Shown here in pieces: positions 1 to 7,417 of a DNA stretch of 21,391 nucleotides. The notes under the pieces were generated by a model that was given only the letters and a program-made list of their open reading frames with translations, searched no databases and had not been told where the DNA came from. Numbering within the stretch: the stretch's first letter is position 1; every line of letters begins with the position of its first letter. Made by a program: the position numbers and the translations under genes. This stretch comes from a virus. Where the stretch lies: positions 1-21,391 of the IMG/VR virus record IMGVR_UViG_3300034407_000288; one strand, 5' to 3'.

Positions 1-2681
1 GCTGTTACTGAAACAGCTGATTTATTATCACTTGCCTTTGATGAACTATCTGAAACAACATAAGTATTATTTGAACTATCTTCTACTTGTTGTAAAGCAT
101 TGAGTGTCAATGCAGTAGTACTTTGGCTAGTCCTATGATTTGTAGTTCCATCACTACATTTTTGCAATCCATAATAACTAGGTGTTTGATCTAAAACACT
201 ACTTTGACAATTTGTGTTTCCTGTATCTTGTATTGTCTTTGATGTATAAGTGTTTGGTGAACCATTACCTGTAACAGTATATGTGTTTCCTGCTAAGTCT
301 ACTACTCTTCTATCATTAGGTAAGTTTAAATCTCTTAATGTTCTATCTGCTTCATAATCTCCATTAGGACTTGCACATTCTCTAATAAAAAGCACATTAT
401 TTAACAAGTCATTTTGATTATTAGTTGGTTGCTCTTCATTTTCATTTACATTTTCAATAGGAGTTGTAGCTGAAACTGTTGTAGTCTCATTTAGTAGTTC
501 TAATTGACTTTCACCTGTTAATAAATTGGTTGTTATTTTATTAATCCTGTATTTCTCTCCTTGTATTGTTATAAGATCTGCTAAGCTATAGTTTAGTAAA
601 AAAGATTGTGGTAATCTAGCAGTATGCTTTATTAGCCTCTTATTTACATCAAATATACCTTCTATATAAAACCTATAATATTTCTCAAATAAAGTGTCTG
701 TAAATTGATTAGATGCTGAATATTCATTTAGTTCAGCTCTAAAATTTATGTTTTCTCTAGTAAATGTAGTAGGTTCTACTAATGTGTTTTGAAAAGATAG
801 ATGTGTAGAGTTAGATGGAATCCACAAAGAGTTAATTTGGTTAATACCATCAGTACTTATACTATCTAAAAACCTTATAGGTGCTGATAATGGTTGATAT
901 AAACCTAAAAATAATACTGGACTTTTAAAGTATGGTTCTCCTTTTTCATCTGCCATCCACCCAAATTGCACACTTGTTTTAGCATTGTTGTTTGCATCTA
1001 TTAGTCTTTCATATTTTAGATGGTCAAATCCTACTTCTACATTAAATGTTTCATTGTTACTATCTAGAGCTTCATTCAATGTGTATTTTAACTCACCCCA
1101 TCTTTCACCTTCTGTAGATAGTTTTTGTTGATGTTGTTTTGCAAGTTTACTACCTTCATTATCAAACTTAAAATGAACATCTCTAAATGGTAATGCTGTA
1201 TCTGTTGATGATTTTGTAGGATCTACAAACTCTGTTATATCCCTAGTTGTTCCACTAGCATAAAAACTCTCTAAGGTTTTTACATTAATAACTCCATCTT
1301 TTTCAAATGCTGTTAAATTAAACATTTTAAACAATGATGTTAAAAAATCTATAATCTTAATTCTAGGTATGTTATCTGTAATGTTAAAAGCAATATCTGT
1401 AGTTATGGTAAAATTTTGATTTATAGTACCACCTGAATATGGATAATTATCTACTCTTAAACTTAGTCCAAAACTATCCATAGTAAATGGCACTAAAGTT
1501 TCTATTTCAAATGTATAAAGTGCATACCTTTCTTCTGCAATAAATCTAAGGCTACCATCTCTAACATTATTACTTTCTTCAAATGTTTTTCTTGTTATTT
1601 CTGTCCCATTTTGCTTAACTACTAAATCAAATGTTGGATGATTACTAGCTGTAAGAAATTCTGCTGTAACTTCTGCATCATAATTATAATTAGTACCAAT
1701 CCATTGTAATCCTGAATATCTTGTAACAAAAAGCATATCAATACCTCTTACATCATATTCTGATTTATAATTCCATCCTACAATTTGATGTTTAGTAAGT
1801 GTTAAATCTTCTTCTTCAAACACTCTACCTTCTTTATTTTGCAAAAGCATGTATAAGTTTTGATAAGTTTGTGGACTATTTGTTAAGTTAAAGAAATCAT
1901 CAGAAAACCTTATTTGTGGATACAAGCTCTCTATTGCTTTTACAATTAGGTGTACTTTTATTGCATAAGTCAAATCTTCATAATAAACACCATGCACATT
2001 ATCACTAGTATATGGTGATGAACCATCAGGATACAAGTTACCTCCTGCTGCTGCATTAGGTGTTCCATCAGCATTATTGTATTGTGCACTAGTACCTGAG
2101 CTACTATCATAAAATAGTCTCATAGTGTTTGATATAAGTGGCACTATCAATGCTTTAGAAAAAGTAATCTGTGCAGGTGTGTCTGATGTATCTCTAGGAT
2201 CATTAACTGTAAAAGTTAAACCATTTTCATCTATCATTGTAGATCTAATCTTAACACCTGTATAATTTGTGTTAAACTGAGTGAGCCACTCTAGTGATGA
2301 TAAATCTGTGTCTCCTAGTAAGTCTTTTAGGTTTATTGTTCTTCCAAAAAATGTAACTCTATATGCTTTAGGCCTACCTGATTCTAAATCTACTCCTTCT
2401 AATTTTATTTTACCTTCTCTAAATGGATTGTGGTTTAATTCTATTCTTGCATCAAGTTTCTTTCTTGCATCAAAAGCATATCCATTCTCTATATTAAATC
2501 TATAGTAATGTCTAAATATTTTGTTGTTATTTTTACTTGCAGGAAGTGTAAATGGTTTACTAAAATCTGTAAAGACCTTAGATATATCCCTTACATCTTG
2601 TATGGTTTGAGTTAGACTTACACTTTCATCTTCAAACTGCTCTACTCTTTGTCCACCTATATATAATTGAAATGCACTCAT
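1..2681 (-). CDS. Large tail/baseplate structural protein, C-terminus cut by window edge
   Basis: The minus frame is open from the ATG at 2681 to the left edge, giving about 893 codons with no stop, so the gene continues outside the window. The start forms a TAATG overlap with the stop of the 326-aa tail gene, showing translational coupling. The N-terminus (MSAFQLYIGGQRVEQF, then a stretch with DVRDISKVFTDFSKPF and LPASKNNNKIF) resembles large structural proteins found at the end of tail modules in Bacteroidetes phages; this is recalled from family knowledge, not searched. The middle looks like beta-rich baseplate/hub architecture with no enzymatic motif I can name. The visible C-terminal part is Asn/Ser/Thr-rich and may lead into a receptor-binding or spike region. 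Tail function is well supported by context; the exact role (hub, distal tail, baseplate) is inference. Confidence 0.75.
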   Translation of the reverse strand, partial: MSAFQLYIGGQRVEQFEDESVSLTQTIQDVRDISKVFTDFSKPFTLPASKNNNKIFRHYYRFNIENGYAFDARKKLDARIELNHNPFREGKIKLEGVDLESGRPKAYRVTFFGRTINLKDLLGDTDLSSLEWLTQFNTNYTGVKIRSTMIDENGLTFTVNDPRDTSDTPAQITFSKALIVPLISNTMRLFYDSSSGTSAQYNNADGTPNAAAGGNLYPDGSSPYTSDNVHGVYYEDLTYAIKVHLIVKAIESLYPQIRFSDDFFNLTNSPQTYQNLYMLLQNKEGRVFEEEDLTLTKHQIVGWNYKSEYDVRGIDMLFVTRYSGLQWIGTNYNYDAEVTAEFLTASNHPTFDLVVKQNGTEITRKTFEESNNVRDGSLRFIAEERYALYTFEIETLVPFTMDSFGLSLRVDNYPYSGGTINQNFTITTDIAFNITDNIPRIKIIDFLTSLFKMFNLTAFEKDGVINVKTLESFYASGTTRDITEFVDPTKSSTDTALPFRDVHFKFDNEGSKLAKQHQQKLSTEGERWGELKYTLNEALDSNNETFNVEVGFDHLKYERLIDANNNAKTSVQFGWMADEKGEPYFKSPVLFLGLYQPLSAPIRFLDSISTDGINQINSLWIPSNSTHLSFQNTLVEPTTFTRENINFRAELNEYSASNQFTDTLFEKYYRFYIEGIFDVNKRLIKHTARLPQSFLLNYSLADLITIQGEKYRINKITTNLLTGESQLELLNETTTVSATTPIENVNENEEQPTNNQNDLLNNVLFIRECASPNGDYEADRTLRDLNLPNDRRVVDLAGNTYTVTGNGSPNTYTSKTIQDTGNTNCQSSVLDQTPSYYGLQKCSDGTTNHRTSQSTTALTLNALQQVEDSSNNTYVVSDSSSKASDNKSAVSVT

Positions 2682-3661
2682 TATCTAACACTATTAATTA
2701 CATCAAATGCAAACTCACACTCTATTGTATAGTCAATAATTTTGTTATTTATTCTTGTTTTCTTTTCTAATTGTTTAGTTAGTATTTTGACTGGATATAC
2801 TACATTATCTATTTTTGCCCACACATTCTCAGATAAAATCAACTCTTGTAAAGGTTGGAATATTGTCTCATCTACATATCCTGTATTAAGTGTAATATTT
2901 CTTTTACCTTGTTTGTTATAGACATAGTTTTGATGTTGTGTAGAAGAGTAAGTATGGCTAGTTGCTGTAGTTAATAAGTTAGCATATTCACTATTTGTTG
3001 AATTAAAATTTTCTACTGATTTTTTGTTAAACCAAAGTTCTTGTAAAGCTCCAAATTTGTTTACAAATACTAATTGTACAATTGTGTGTACAGGATCACA
3101 TATTCTATTTACAGTTACAGTTACATTTGCAATACTTACTTCTGTTCCATCTGTTACAGTTCCTAGTATAGTGTGATAATTTATACCATTAGCACCATCT
3201 TCTTTAGGAATATATGCAGTTACACCATCAGGTATAAAGACAGATGTGTTAGATTGTAAAAGTGAACTAGCTGTAATTGTTTTATTAGAGCCTTCATTAA
3301 AGAAACTGTATGCATCAAATCCATAAAATGTTTCTGCTGCATCTGATGCTGCTGCTGTAGGTGTAGATGATGCTTGTGCTCTATCTTGTTTATTTAGTGT
3401 AAACCAATCTACTTGTAATGATGCTACAACTCTGTTACTAGGATAAGGTAATGTTGTTCCATCCCATGTAACATCTAAGTAGTCTCTAAGTAATTCACTA
3501 ACTTCCCACATAACTGTAGCTGTACCTGATACATCTGTAGTGTCTTTTCTTAATAAATATCTTTGTGTACCACCTATAGTAATGCTTAAATCAGCACTTC
3601 CATAAGTACCTGACTTAGTTTTCTTGTAAAAGTATGGAGATCTTAGTCTAATTATTGCCAT
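2681..3661 (-). CDS. Tail/baseplate-associated structural protein (326 aa)
   Basis: The product begins MAIIRLRSPYFYKKTKSG and appears beta-rich. The segment around residues 195-215 (HTIVQLVFVNKFGALQELWF) and the C-terminal part with SENVWAKI and KIIDYTIECEFAFDVI resemble a protein family seen beside the large tail protein in Bacteroidetes phages. There is no signal peptide or catalytic motif. The start overlaps the end of the 184-aa neck gene by 14 nt, and its stop overlaps the ATG of the large tail protein, so the three form one coupled operon. The most likely role is a tail-tip or baseplate component; assignment rests on context and remembered family resemblance rather than a diagnostic motif. 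Confidence 0.65.
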   Translation of the reverse strand: MAIIRLRSPYFYKKTKSGTYGSADLSITIGGTQRYLLRKDTTDVSGTATVMWEVSELLRDYLDVTWDGTTLPYPSNRVVASLQVDWFTLNKQDRAQASSTPTAAASDAAETFYGFDAYSFFNEGSNKTITASSLLQSNTSVFIPDGVTAYIPKEDGANGINYHTILGTVTDGTEVSIANVTVTVNRICDPVHTIVQLVFVNKFGALQELWFNKKSVENFNSTNSEYANLLTTATSHTYSSTQHQNYVYNKQGKRNITLNTGYVDETIFQPLQELILSENVWAKIDNVVYPVKILTKQLEKKTRINNKIIDYTIECEFAFDVINSVR

Positions 3662-4202
3662 CTATTGTAAATTTTAAAAAGTTATTAGCATCTAATGCAT
3701 ATTTGTCTATAAATTTCTTTGGTAGTTTTTTAAACTCTTGTGCAAAAGCATCTGAAAAGAAGTATGTAGGTTTAACACCTTGTTTAAATAACTTTCTAGC
3801 TATTGCAAAAGTAATTGACTGTCTTTTAACAAATCTACCTGATGCATCTCTACTACCTTTTAGGTTTCTTCTTACAACCCATTTGTCTAATGATTTAGTA
3901 GGAGGCATTTTAGACTTATAGCTATATGTAGGTAGTCCATGCTTTCTAACACCTCTCTTGTTATCTTTACCATCTATCCCTGCATCTTGATAAAAACCAT
4001 ATTCATTCATCAAGAATTTTAATGAAAATGATTGCTGTTTAGAAACATCTAGATAAAACTTTAAAGACCTTTTAAGATTACCACTAGCACTCATGCTCTT
4101 TCCTTTATATCCTCTTGTAGACATATTAGACTTTGCTAATTCAATTACATCTTTAGCAAACTTGTTTAGTAGTTCTGTAGTCTCTTTAAATTTCATTAAC
4201 AA
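3648..4202 (-). CDS. HK97 gp10-like neck/tail-completion protein (184 aa)
   Basis: A small basic protein with many Lys and Arg residues. The centre (residues about 65-110) has the pattern YGFYQDAGIDG followed by a Pro/Tyr/Lys-rich stretch, KMPP and DKWVVRR, then a region with ITFAIARKLFKQGVKPTYFF. This order of a Y-x-D-x-G turn, a PP-x-x-x-L-x-x-W helix and an IARxIxxxGxKPTxFF helix is what I associate with HK97 gp10-like tail-completion proteins of Bacteroidetes phages. It overlaps its upstream neighbour by 7 nt and its downstream neighbour by 14 nt. Role inferred: head-tail joining or tail terminator. Confidence 0.6.
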   Translation of the reverse strand: MLMKFKETTELLNKFAKDVIELAKSNMSTRGYKGKSMSASGNLKRSLKFYLDVSKQQSFSLKFLMNEYGFYQDAGIDGKDNKRGVRKHGLPTYSYKSKMPPTKSLDKWVVRRNLKGSRDASGRFVKRQSITFAIARKLFKQGVKPTYFFSDAFAQEFKKLPKKFIDKYALDANNFLKFTIDGNN

Positions 4203-4666
4203 ACATTTATATCATTTATTATCTCTACTGTAAAAGATGTGGCCCATCCTGCTAGTACATTCTCAAATCTATCAAAAAATGGTTCACATGTAGCATCACC
4301 TACTAGTCTATAACCTAATTGATGCAGTTGGCCTATTCTTAGTCTACTAATCATTCTGTTAGATACAGCTAATTGTGTATTTAGTATGTCTATGGTATTG
4401 TTGTTTATAAATGGATCCTCATCATATGTTTTACTAGAATCTATTTGCTCCATTGTTAAAACTGTAAAATCAAACTGTAGTGTTTTCTCACTATTAGTAA
4501 CATTCTCTATTATGACATGTGCTAATGGAAACATTGTCATTTTACCTAAGTCAATATCTGTTATATCTCCAAAGGTTACTGTCTTTACATTGTCATTTGC
4601 TAGTAACTCATTTTTAATTGTGTCTGTTACTAAATAAAATCCTCTTACACTACTATCTGTTGCCAT
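4196..4666 (-). CDS. Tail protein, possible tail-terminator type (156 aa)
   Basis: A soluble 156-aa alpha/beta protein with no signal peptide. It has a central strand segment (FPLAHVIIENV, then LQFDFTVLTMEQID) followed by a helix with DILNTQLAVSNRMISRL and a C-terminal strand (NVLAGWATSFTVEIINDI). This order resembles small head-tail or tail-terminator proteins in Bacteroidetes phage tail clusters. Its ATG at 4666 lies 13 nt upstream of the end of the frameshifted chaperone product, so the two coding regions overlap. The next gene (gp10-like) begins 7 nt before its stop. Function is inferred from position and fold-like pattern. Confidence 0.55.
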   Translation of the reverse strand: MATDSSVRGFYLVTDTIKNELLANDNVKTVTFGDITDIDLGKMTMFPLAHVIIENVTNSEKTLQFDFTVLTMEQIDSSKTYDEDPFINNNTIDILNTQLAVSNRMISRLRIGQLHQLGYRLVGDATCEPFFDRFENVLAGWATSFTVEIINDINVC

Positions 4667-5419
4667 AACTTTGTTTTATTCTAATTTGCTCTAATCTTGT
4701 TTTCTCATTTACAAATTCTAAATACATTAAAACTTTGTGAACTCCCATTTCTGAGATATGTTCAAATTTTGTAATATCTCCTTGAGTTGCCTGGTAAAAG
4801 CTACTGTAGAAACCCCACTTTTGTTCAAATCCTCCTTCAGTTGTGTATCCTTCAGAACTCCCCTGTCCAAATAGTCCAGTATAACTTGACTCAACTCTTT
4901 CCCTAAATTCAACAAAAAAAAAACAGCTCCAAGTGCTACACCTAGAGGCATGTCTTTCATATGCTCATTTACTTTACCTTCATACTTCTTTATATTGTAC
5001 TTTCCTCTGACCATAATATCTATTGGCCTATACATTACTGACATTGCCTTGTCCATATCATCCCAGTCTTTTAGATAGTTGTCTAAATCAACAAACTCAC
5101 CAAAGCTAATCTCATCTAAGTTTGGTATAAAACCATATTGCACTTTATCTAATGTAAATGTCTCTCTGAATTTAGCTTTAGTTTCAAATAGATCTGATAA
5201 ACTATTAACTATGTCTTGTACATCAGTCCACCTCATACTAACTACATGTTTTAGCTCTACATTACAGAATATCTCTATCATCTTCTGAGCTACAAATGTA
5301 TCATCTGTATTTTCCTTTTGGATTTTTAAGAATTTTTGATATTGCCCAAGTGTTACTTCATTTATATCTGTGGGCACTTTTATTGTTATCTCCATACTAG
5401 TATAATAACTTTTTTGCAT
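4653..5419 (-). CDS. Tail assembly chaperone, long -1 frameshift product, about 255 aa
   Basis: Slipping back one base after codon 168 (second TTT) keeps the frame open for another 86 codons to TAG at 4653, past the zero-frame stop. The extension has a clear protein-like pattern: FEQKWGFYSSFYQATQGDI, then TKFEHISEMGVHKVLMYLEF and a charged tail ending KQSYGNR. The K-W-G-(W/F)-Y ... G-D-I-T-K-F ... V-L-x-Y-L-x-F pattern matches a small tail protein normally encoded just after this chaperone in related phages, as I remember it. The product would be the equivalent of lambda gpGT, which bridges tail tube and tape measure during tail assembly. The frameshift is inferred; no reading of protein data is possible here. 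Confidence 0.65.
4727..5419 (-). CDS. Tail assembly chaperone, short (zero-frame) product, 230 aa
   Basis: First gene of the leftward tail operon. The N-terminus MEITIKVPTDINEVTLGQYQ is typical of a chaperone-like protein in Bacteroidetes phage tail modules; a central acidic segment follows (residues 100-130). Residues 166-169 (V-F-F-L) are encoded by GTT TTT TTT TTG, a run of ten T that puts T_TTT_TTT in the correct register for -1 slippage. After the run this frame continues 61 codons to a TAA at 4727. Those codons are unusually G-ending for this genome (Leu as TTG x6, CTG x3, CTC x1 and only TTA x2 from residue 169 on), which suggests the overlapping frame constrains them. A second in-frame ATG at 5395 (giving MEITIK) may be the true start. 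Analogous to lambda gpG. Confidence 0.7.
   Translation of the reverse strand: MQKSYYTSMEITIKVPTDINEVTLGQYQKFLKIQKENTDDTFVAQKMIEIFCNVELKHVVSMRWTDVQDIVNSLSDLFETKAKFRETFTLDKVQYGFIPNLDEISFGEFVDLDNYLKDWDDMDKAMSVMYRPIDIMVRGKYNIKKYEGKVNEHMKDMPLGVALGAVFFLLNLGKELSQVILDYLDRGVLKDTQLKEDLNKSGVSTVAFTRQLKEILQNLNISQKWEFTKF
4914..4923 (-). promoter_or_regulatory. T10 slippery run for -1 ribosomal frameshifting
   Basis: The plus strand has ten A in a row, giving ten T in the mRNA-sense strand, read as G-TT TTT TTT TT-G in the zero frame. The heptamer T TTT TTT is a canonical X_XXY_YYZ slippery site, and both tRNAs re-pair fully after a one-base slip. It lies inside the tail chaperone gene at codons 166-169, the place where tail-chaperone frameshifts are expected. 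I see no obvious strong stem-loop just downstream, though the region is relatively G-rich. Confidence 0.6.
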
Positions 5420-5434
5420 TTTTTTTCAAAAAAA

Positions 5435-5466
5435 TTTGGTGGTATTATAATAATGTATTATATTTA
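5435..5466 (+). promoter_or_regulatory. Bacteroidetes-type promoter for the rightward gene pair
   Basis: TTTG at 5435-5438 is followed by exactly 20 nt and then TATATTTA at 5459-5466, matching the Bacteroidetes -33/-7 pattern (TTTG and TAnnTTTG) at 7 of 8 bases in the -7 box. The spacer contains TATTATAATAAT, also present in the spacer of the promoter at 14036-14067 on the other strand. Transcription would begin near 5472, so the ATG at 5453 would be upstream of the transcript and the ATG at 5477 is the first usable start. Confidence 0.5.
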
Positions 5467-5476
5467 CATCATAAAT

Positions 5477-5725
5477 ATGAAAAACACTATGAAAAACAAG
5501 ACAAAAACAAGATACAGAGTTTACTCCTTAGGACAAGGAATAAAAGAATCTAATGATTATTTTACATCTCTTGCAGATGCTAAAAAGTTTATGAAATCTC
5601 ATTATAACTTTATGATTGAAATGAGTGCAAGTCTATTTACTCTTTCTAAAGAGGAAAGTGATAATGATTTTGATGACATTGATACTACTGGAATTGACAC
5701 AAGAACAACAATAATTAATTTATAA
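5477..5725 (+). CDS. Small acidic-tailed protein of unknown function, rightward (82 aa)
   Basis: One of only two genes on the plus strand. From ATG 5477 it encodes 82 aa: a basic N-terminus (MKNTMKNKTKTRYRVYSLGQ), a short helix region with TSLADAKKFMKSHYNF, then an acidic Asp-rich segment (ESDNDFDDID). ATG codons at 5453 and 5489 are in frame, but the proposed promoter -7 box lies over the upstream one, so 5477 is preferred. The next gene begins 4 nt after the stop. I do not recognise the family. Its separate strand, promoter and terminator are what one expects of an accessory 'moron' gene, but no function can be assigned. Confidence 0.6.
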   Translation: MKNTMKNKTKTRYRVYSLGQGIKESNDYFTSLADAKKFMKSHYNFMIEMSASLFTLSKEESDNDFDDIDTTGIDTRTTIINL

Positions 5726-5729
5726 TATT

Positions 5730-5849
5730 ATGAAAGACTTAAAAGAATTAGAAAAATACTTTAACCTACCAATTTGGTTAATAACCTTATTACTTTGGAT
5801 TGGAGCTGTAGGATTAGTCATCCTAATGGCACTTGCTGATTCATTGTGA
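5730..5849 (+). CDS. Single-pass membrane microprotein, rightward (39 aa)
   Basis: ATG at 5730, 4 nt after the preceding stop, ends in TGA at 5847-5849. The protein has a charged, amphipathic start (MKDLKELEKYF) and then one hydrophobic segment of about 23 residues (residues 14-36, rich in Leu, Ile, Val and Trp), so it is probably inserted in the inner membrane. It is followed at once by a terminator, so it closes a two-gene rightward transcript. Small membrane proteins in such positions are often superinfection-exclusion or inhibitor proteins, but nothing here proves that. Confidence 0.55.
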   Translation: MKDLKELEKYFNLPIWLITLLLWIGAVGLVILMALADSL

Positions 5850-5877
5850 TGTTTTTCATATTAATTTGTTTAATTAC

Positions 5878-5910
5878 AGGAGTGGAGACTTAGGTTTCCC
5901 TCCTTTTTTT
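5878..5910 (+). terminator. Rho-independent terminator of the rightward pair
   Basis: A stem AGGAG / CTCCT (5878-5882 with 5900-5904), a bulged T, then GGAGAC / GTTTCC (5884-5889 with 5894-5899, one G-T pair) closes a TTAG loop, followed by a run of seven T. The T-run abuts the terL stop codon (5909-5911), so the two convergent genes share this end. On the minus strand no T-run follows the hairpin, so it is oriented for the rightward transcript. Confidence 0.75.
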
Positions 5911-7063
5911 ATTTGATAGCATACCTACCATAATTAGGATATGATAGTTTATGAACTACAGAATATCTAAGACTATCACAAAAGTGATTAAACTTATCCT
6001 CAGGCTTGTTAGTAGGATTGTTGTCTTTATCTTCTATGTACTTATAGTTCTCTAATTCTTTGATTGCATTAGTGCTCTCTTTTGTTACATGTAGTTTGTA
6101 TCTTCTAATCAGGTCTATTCCATAGTTGATCTCATATTTCTTTTTACCTTTTATGTTCCAACCCATTCTATGTATCTCTTCTATACTTTTAGGTTCACTA
6201 CTATCTGCATATATCTCATCTCTCCTATCTAATCCTAATTCTAAGAACCTTTTAGCTAAGTCTTGATTAGTTAGTCCATATTCATATAAAAGCTCTTTAG
6301 AATACATATTATCACCTTCTATGTAAGTTGCACATAAAGAACTTGGATCATGGGCAAATCCAAAATCAAGTCCATAAGATATTAGTTTAGCACTAGGTGG
6401 TATTTCATCTACTATATGAAACTTAAATACTAGTGATCTGTTTTGACCTCTTAGACCTAATCCATAAACTCTCCAGTAATCAGGATCTGTATCTTTTAAT
6501 CTAAGTAGCTCTTGTTTTAGATTGTCAGATATAAATGGATTGTCCATGAAAGTTGTAATGTGTAATGCACAATCAGGTCTCTCTAAGACTTTGTCATATA
6601 TCCAATGGAACTGGTCATGTGGATTGTAGTCTATAATTATATCACCATCTGTTCTAAATAGTAATTGATTCCAGGCCTCATAGTCTATCTCATTTGCTTC
6701 ATTTATAAAAAGCATATCTCTCTTTCTCCCTCTAACTCTAGAACCCATATCTAAGCTAAAGAACTCTATTAGGTTACCATTTAACCAATACTCATTAGAT
6801 GTCTTGTTATGATAGATTTCTGAATACAGCTCATTGTTCTTTAGAATCTCTAGAAAGTCTCTTAGAACTGATGCTTTTAAACTAGGAAGTGTTTTTCTAC
6901 ATATAGAGATAACCTTGCCTGTATTTCTATGACAATAACTAAATATAATCCAAATAAGTGCATTGTAAGTTTTACCTGCTCTACTTGATCCTTGAAGTGC
7001 TACTATTTTGTGTGTATTCTTTTCTAGAATCTCAAATACAACATTAGTCTGTATCTGTTTCAT
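5909..7063 (-). CDS. terL: Terminase large subunit (packaging ATPase and nuclease)
   Basis: A 384-aa packaging motor. The ATPase domain has Walker A G-S-S-R-A-G-K-T at residues 25-32 and Walker B MLFINEAN at 117-124, with Glu122 as likely catalytic residue. A typical DYNP motif follows at residues 145-148. The RNase H-like nuclease domain has the three expected acids: Asp233 (GLDFGFAHDPSS), Asp287 (YADSSEP) and Asp363 (HFCDSLRY). Length is at the short end for the family but all motifs are present. The ATG lies inside the last codons of terS (20-nt overlap). It cuts concatemeric DNA and drives it into the prohead through the portal. The gene ends against a convergent terminator. Confidence 0.95.
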   Translation of the reverse strand: MKQIQTNVVFEILEKNTHKIVALQGSSRAGKTYNALIWIIFSYCHRNTGKVISICRKTLPSLKASVLRDFLEILKNNELYSEIYHNKTSNEYWLNGNLIEFFSLDMGSRVRGRKRDMLFINEANEIDYEAWNQLLFRTDGDIIIDYNPHDQFHWIYDKVLERPDCALHITTFMDNPFISDNLKQELLRLKDTDPDYWRVYGLGLRGQNRSLVFKFHIVDEIPPSAKLISYGLDFGFAHDPSSLCATYIEGDNMYSKELLYEYGLTNQDLAKRFLELGLDRRDEIYADSSEPKSIEEIHRMGWNIKGKKKYEINYGIDLIRRYKLHVTKESTNAIKELENYKYIEDKDNNPTNKPEDKFNHFCDSLRYSVVHKLSYPNYGRYAIK

Positions 7064-7382
7064 TCTTTACTATCTTCACCTCAAACATTTTATCACCTAC
7101 AGTATCAAACTCTTGTCTTTCAATGTATCCTCTCTTCTTTCCTTTAGTCTTTAAGTAAAATAGTATTTCTGCTGTCTTGCCTTCTTGTATATTAGCTAGT
7201 AACTGATCTTCTGCAAAGTCTAACAACCCTTCTCTAACCTCTTCTACTTTATTTGCAAAGTCATCTATCTTTAACCAATCATAATAAGTCTGTCTAGATA
7301 TTTGAGCAGCTTTACAGGCTTTACTTACATTTCCCATCTTACTTGCAAATACTTCTAAAAAATGTTCTTTATTCTTTGCCAT
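7044..7382 (-). CDS. terS: Terminase small subunit
   Basis: A 112-aa protein with an N-terminal helix-turn-helix (residues about 15-40: GNVSKACKAAQISRQTYYDW), the usual DNA-binding part of small terminases that recognises the packaging start. The centre has TAEILFYLKTKGKKRGYIER (residues 69-88), a pattern I know from phage terS proteins next to this type of terL. The acidic C-terminus (KNETDTD) overlaps the terL start by 20 nt. A 35-nt gap separates it from the DnaA-like gene upstream. Confidence 0.88.
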   Translation of the reverse strand: MAKNKEHFLEVFASKMGNVSKACKAAQISRQTYYDWLKIDDFANKVEEVREGLLDFAEDQLLANIQEGKTAEILFYLKTKGKKRGYIERQEFDTVGDKMFEVKIVKNETDTD

Positions 7383-7417
7383 TCTCTTTTTTAGCTAATT
7401 TATGTCCAGTTTGTAAA

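Noticed and set aside
3655-3921. Plus-strand open frame opposite the gp10-like gene
   Set aside because: It lies fully inside a well-supported minus-strand gene and has no promoter, leader or motif.
4653-4727. A 24-codon open frame with its ATG overlapping the chaperone stop (TAATG), as a separate gene
   Set aside because: The same frame is open back to the T10 run and reads as one conserved-looking segment, so it is better seen as the end of the -1 frameshift product. Independent start at this ATG cannot be excluded.
5419-5434. T8-C-A7 as a hairpin or terminator
   Set aside because: A/T-only stem with almost no loop at the start of the chaperone gene; low-complexity sequence rather than a terminator.
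5336-5476. Upstream extension of the 82-aa rightward gene to ATG 5336 or 5453
   Set aside because: The extension overlaps the chaperone gene and the proposed promoter; low-complexity Phe/Ile/Tyr-rich translation is not protein-like.
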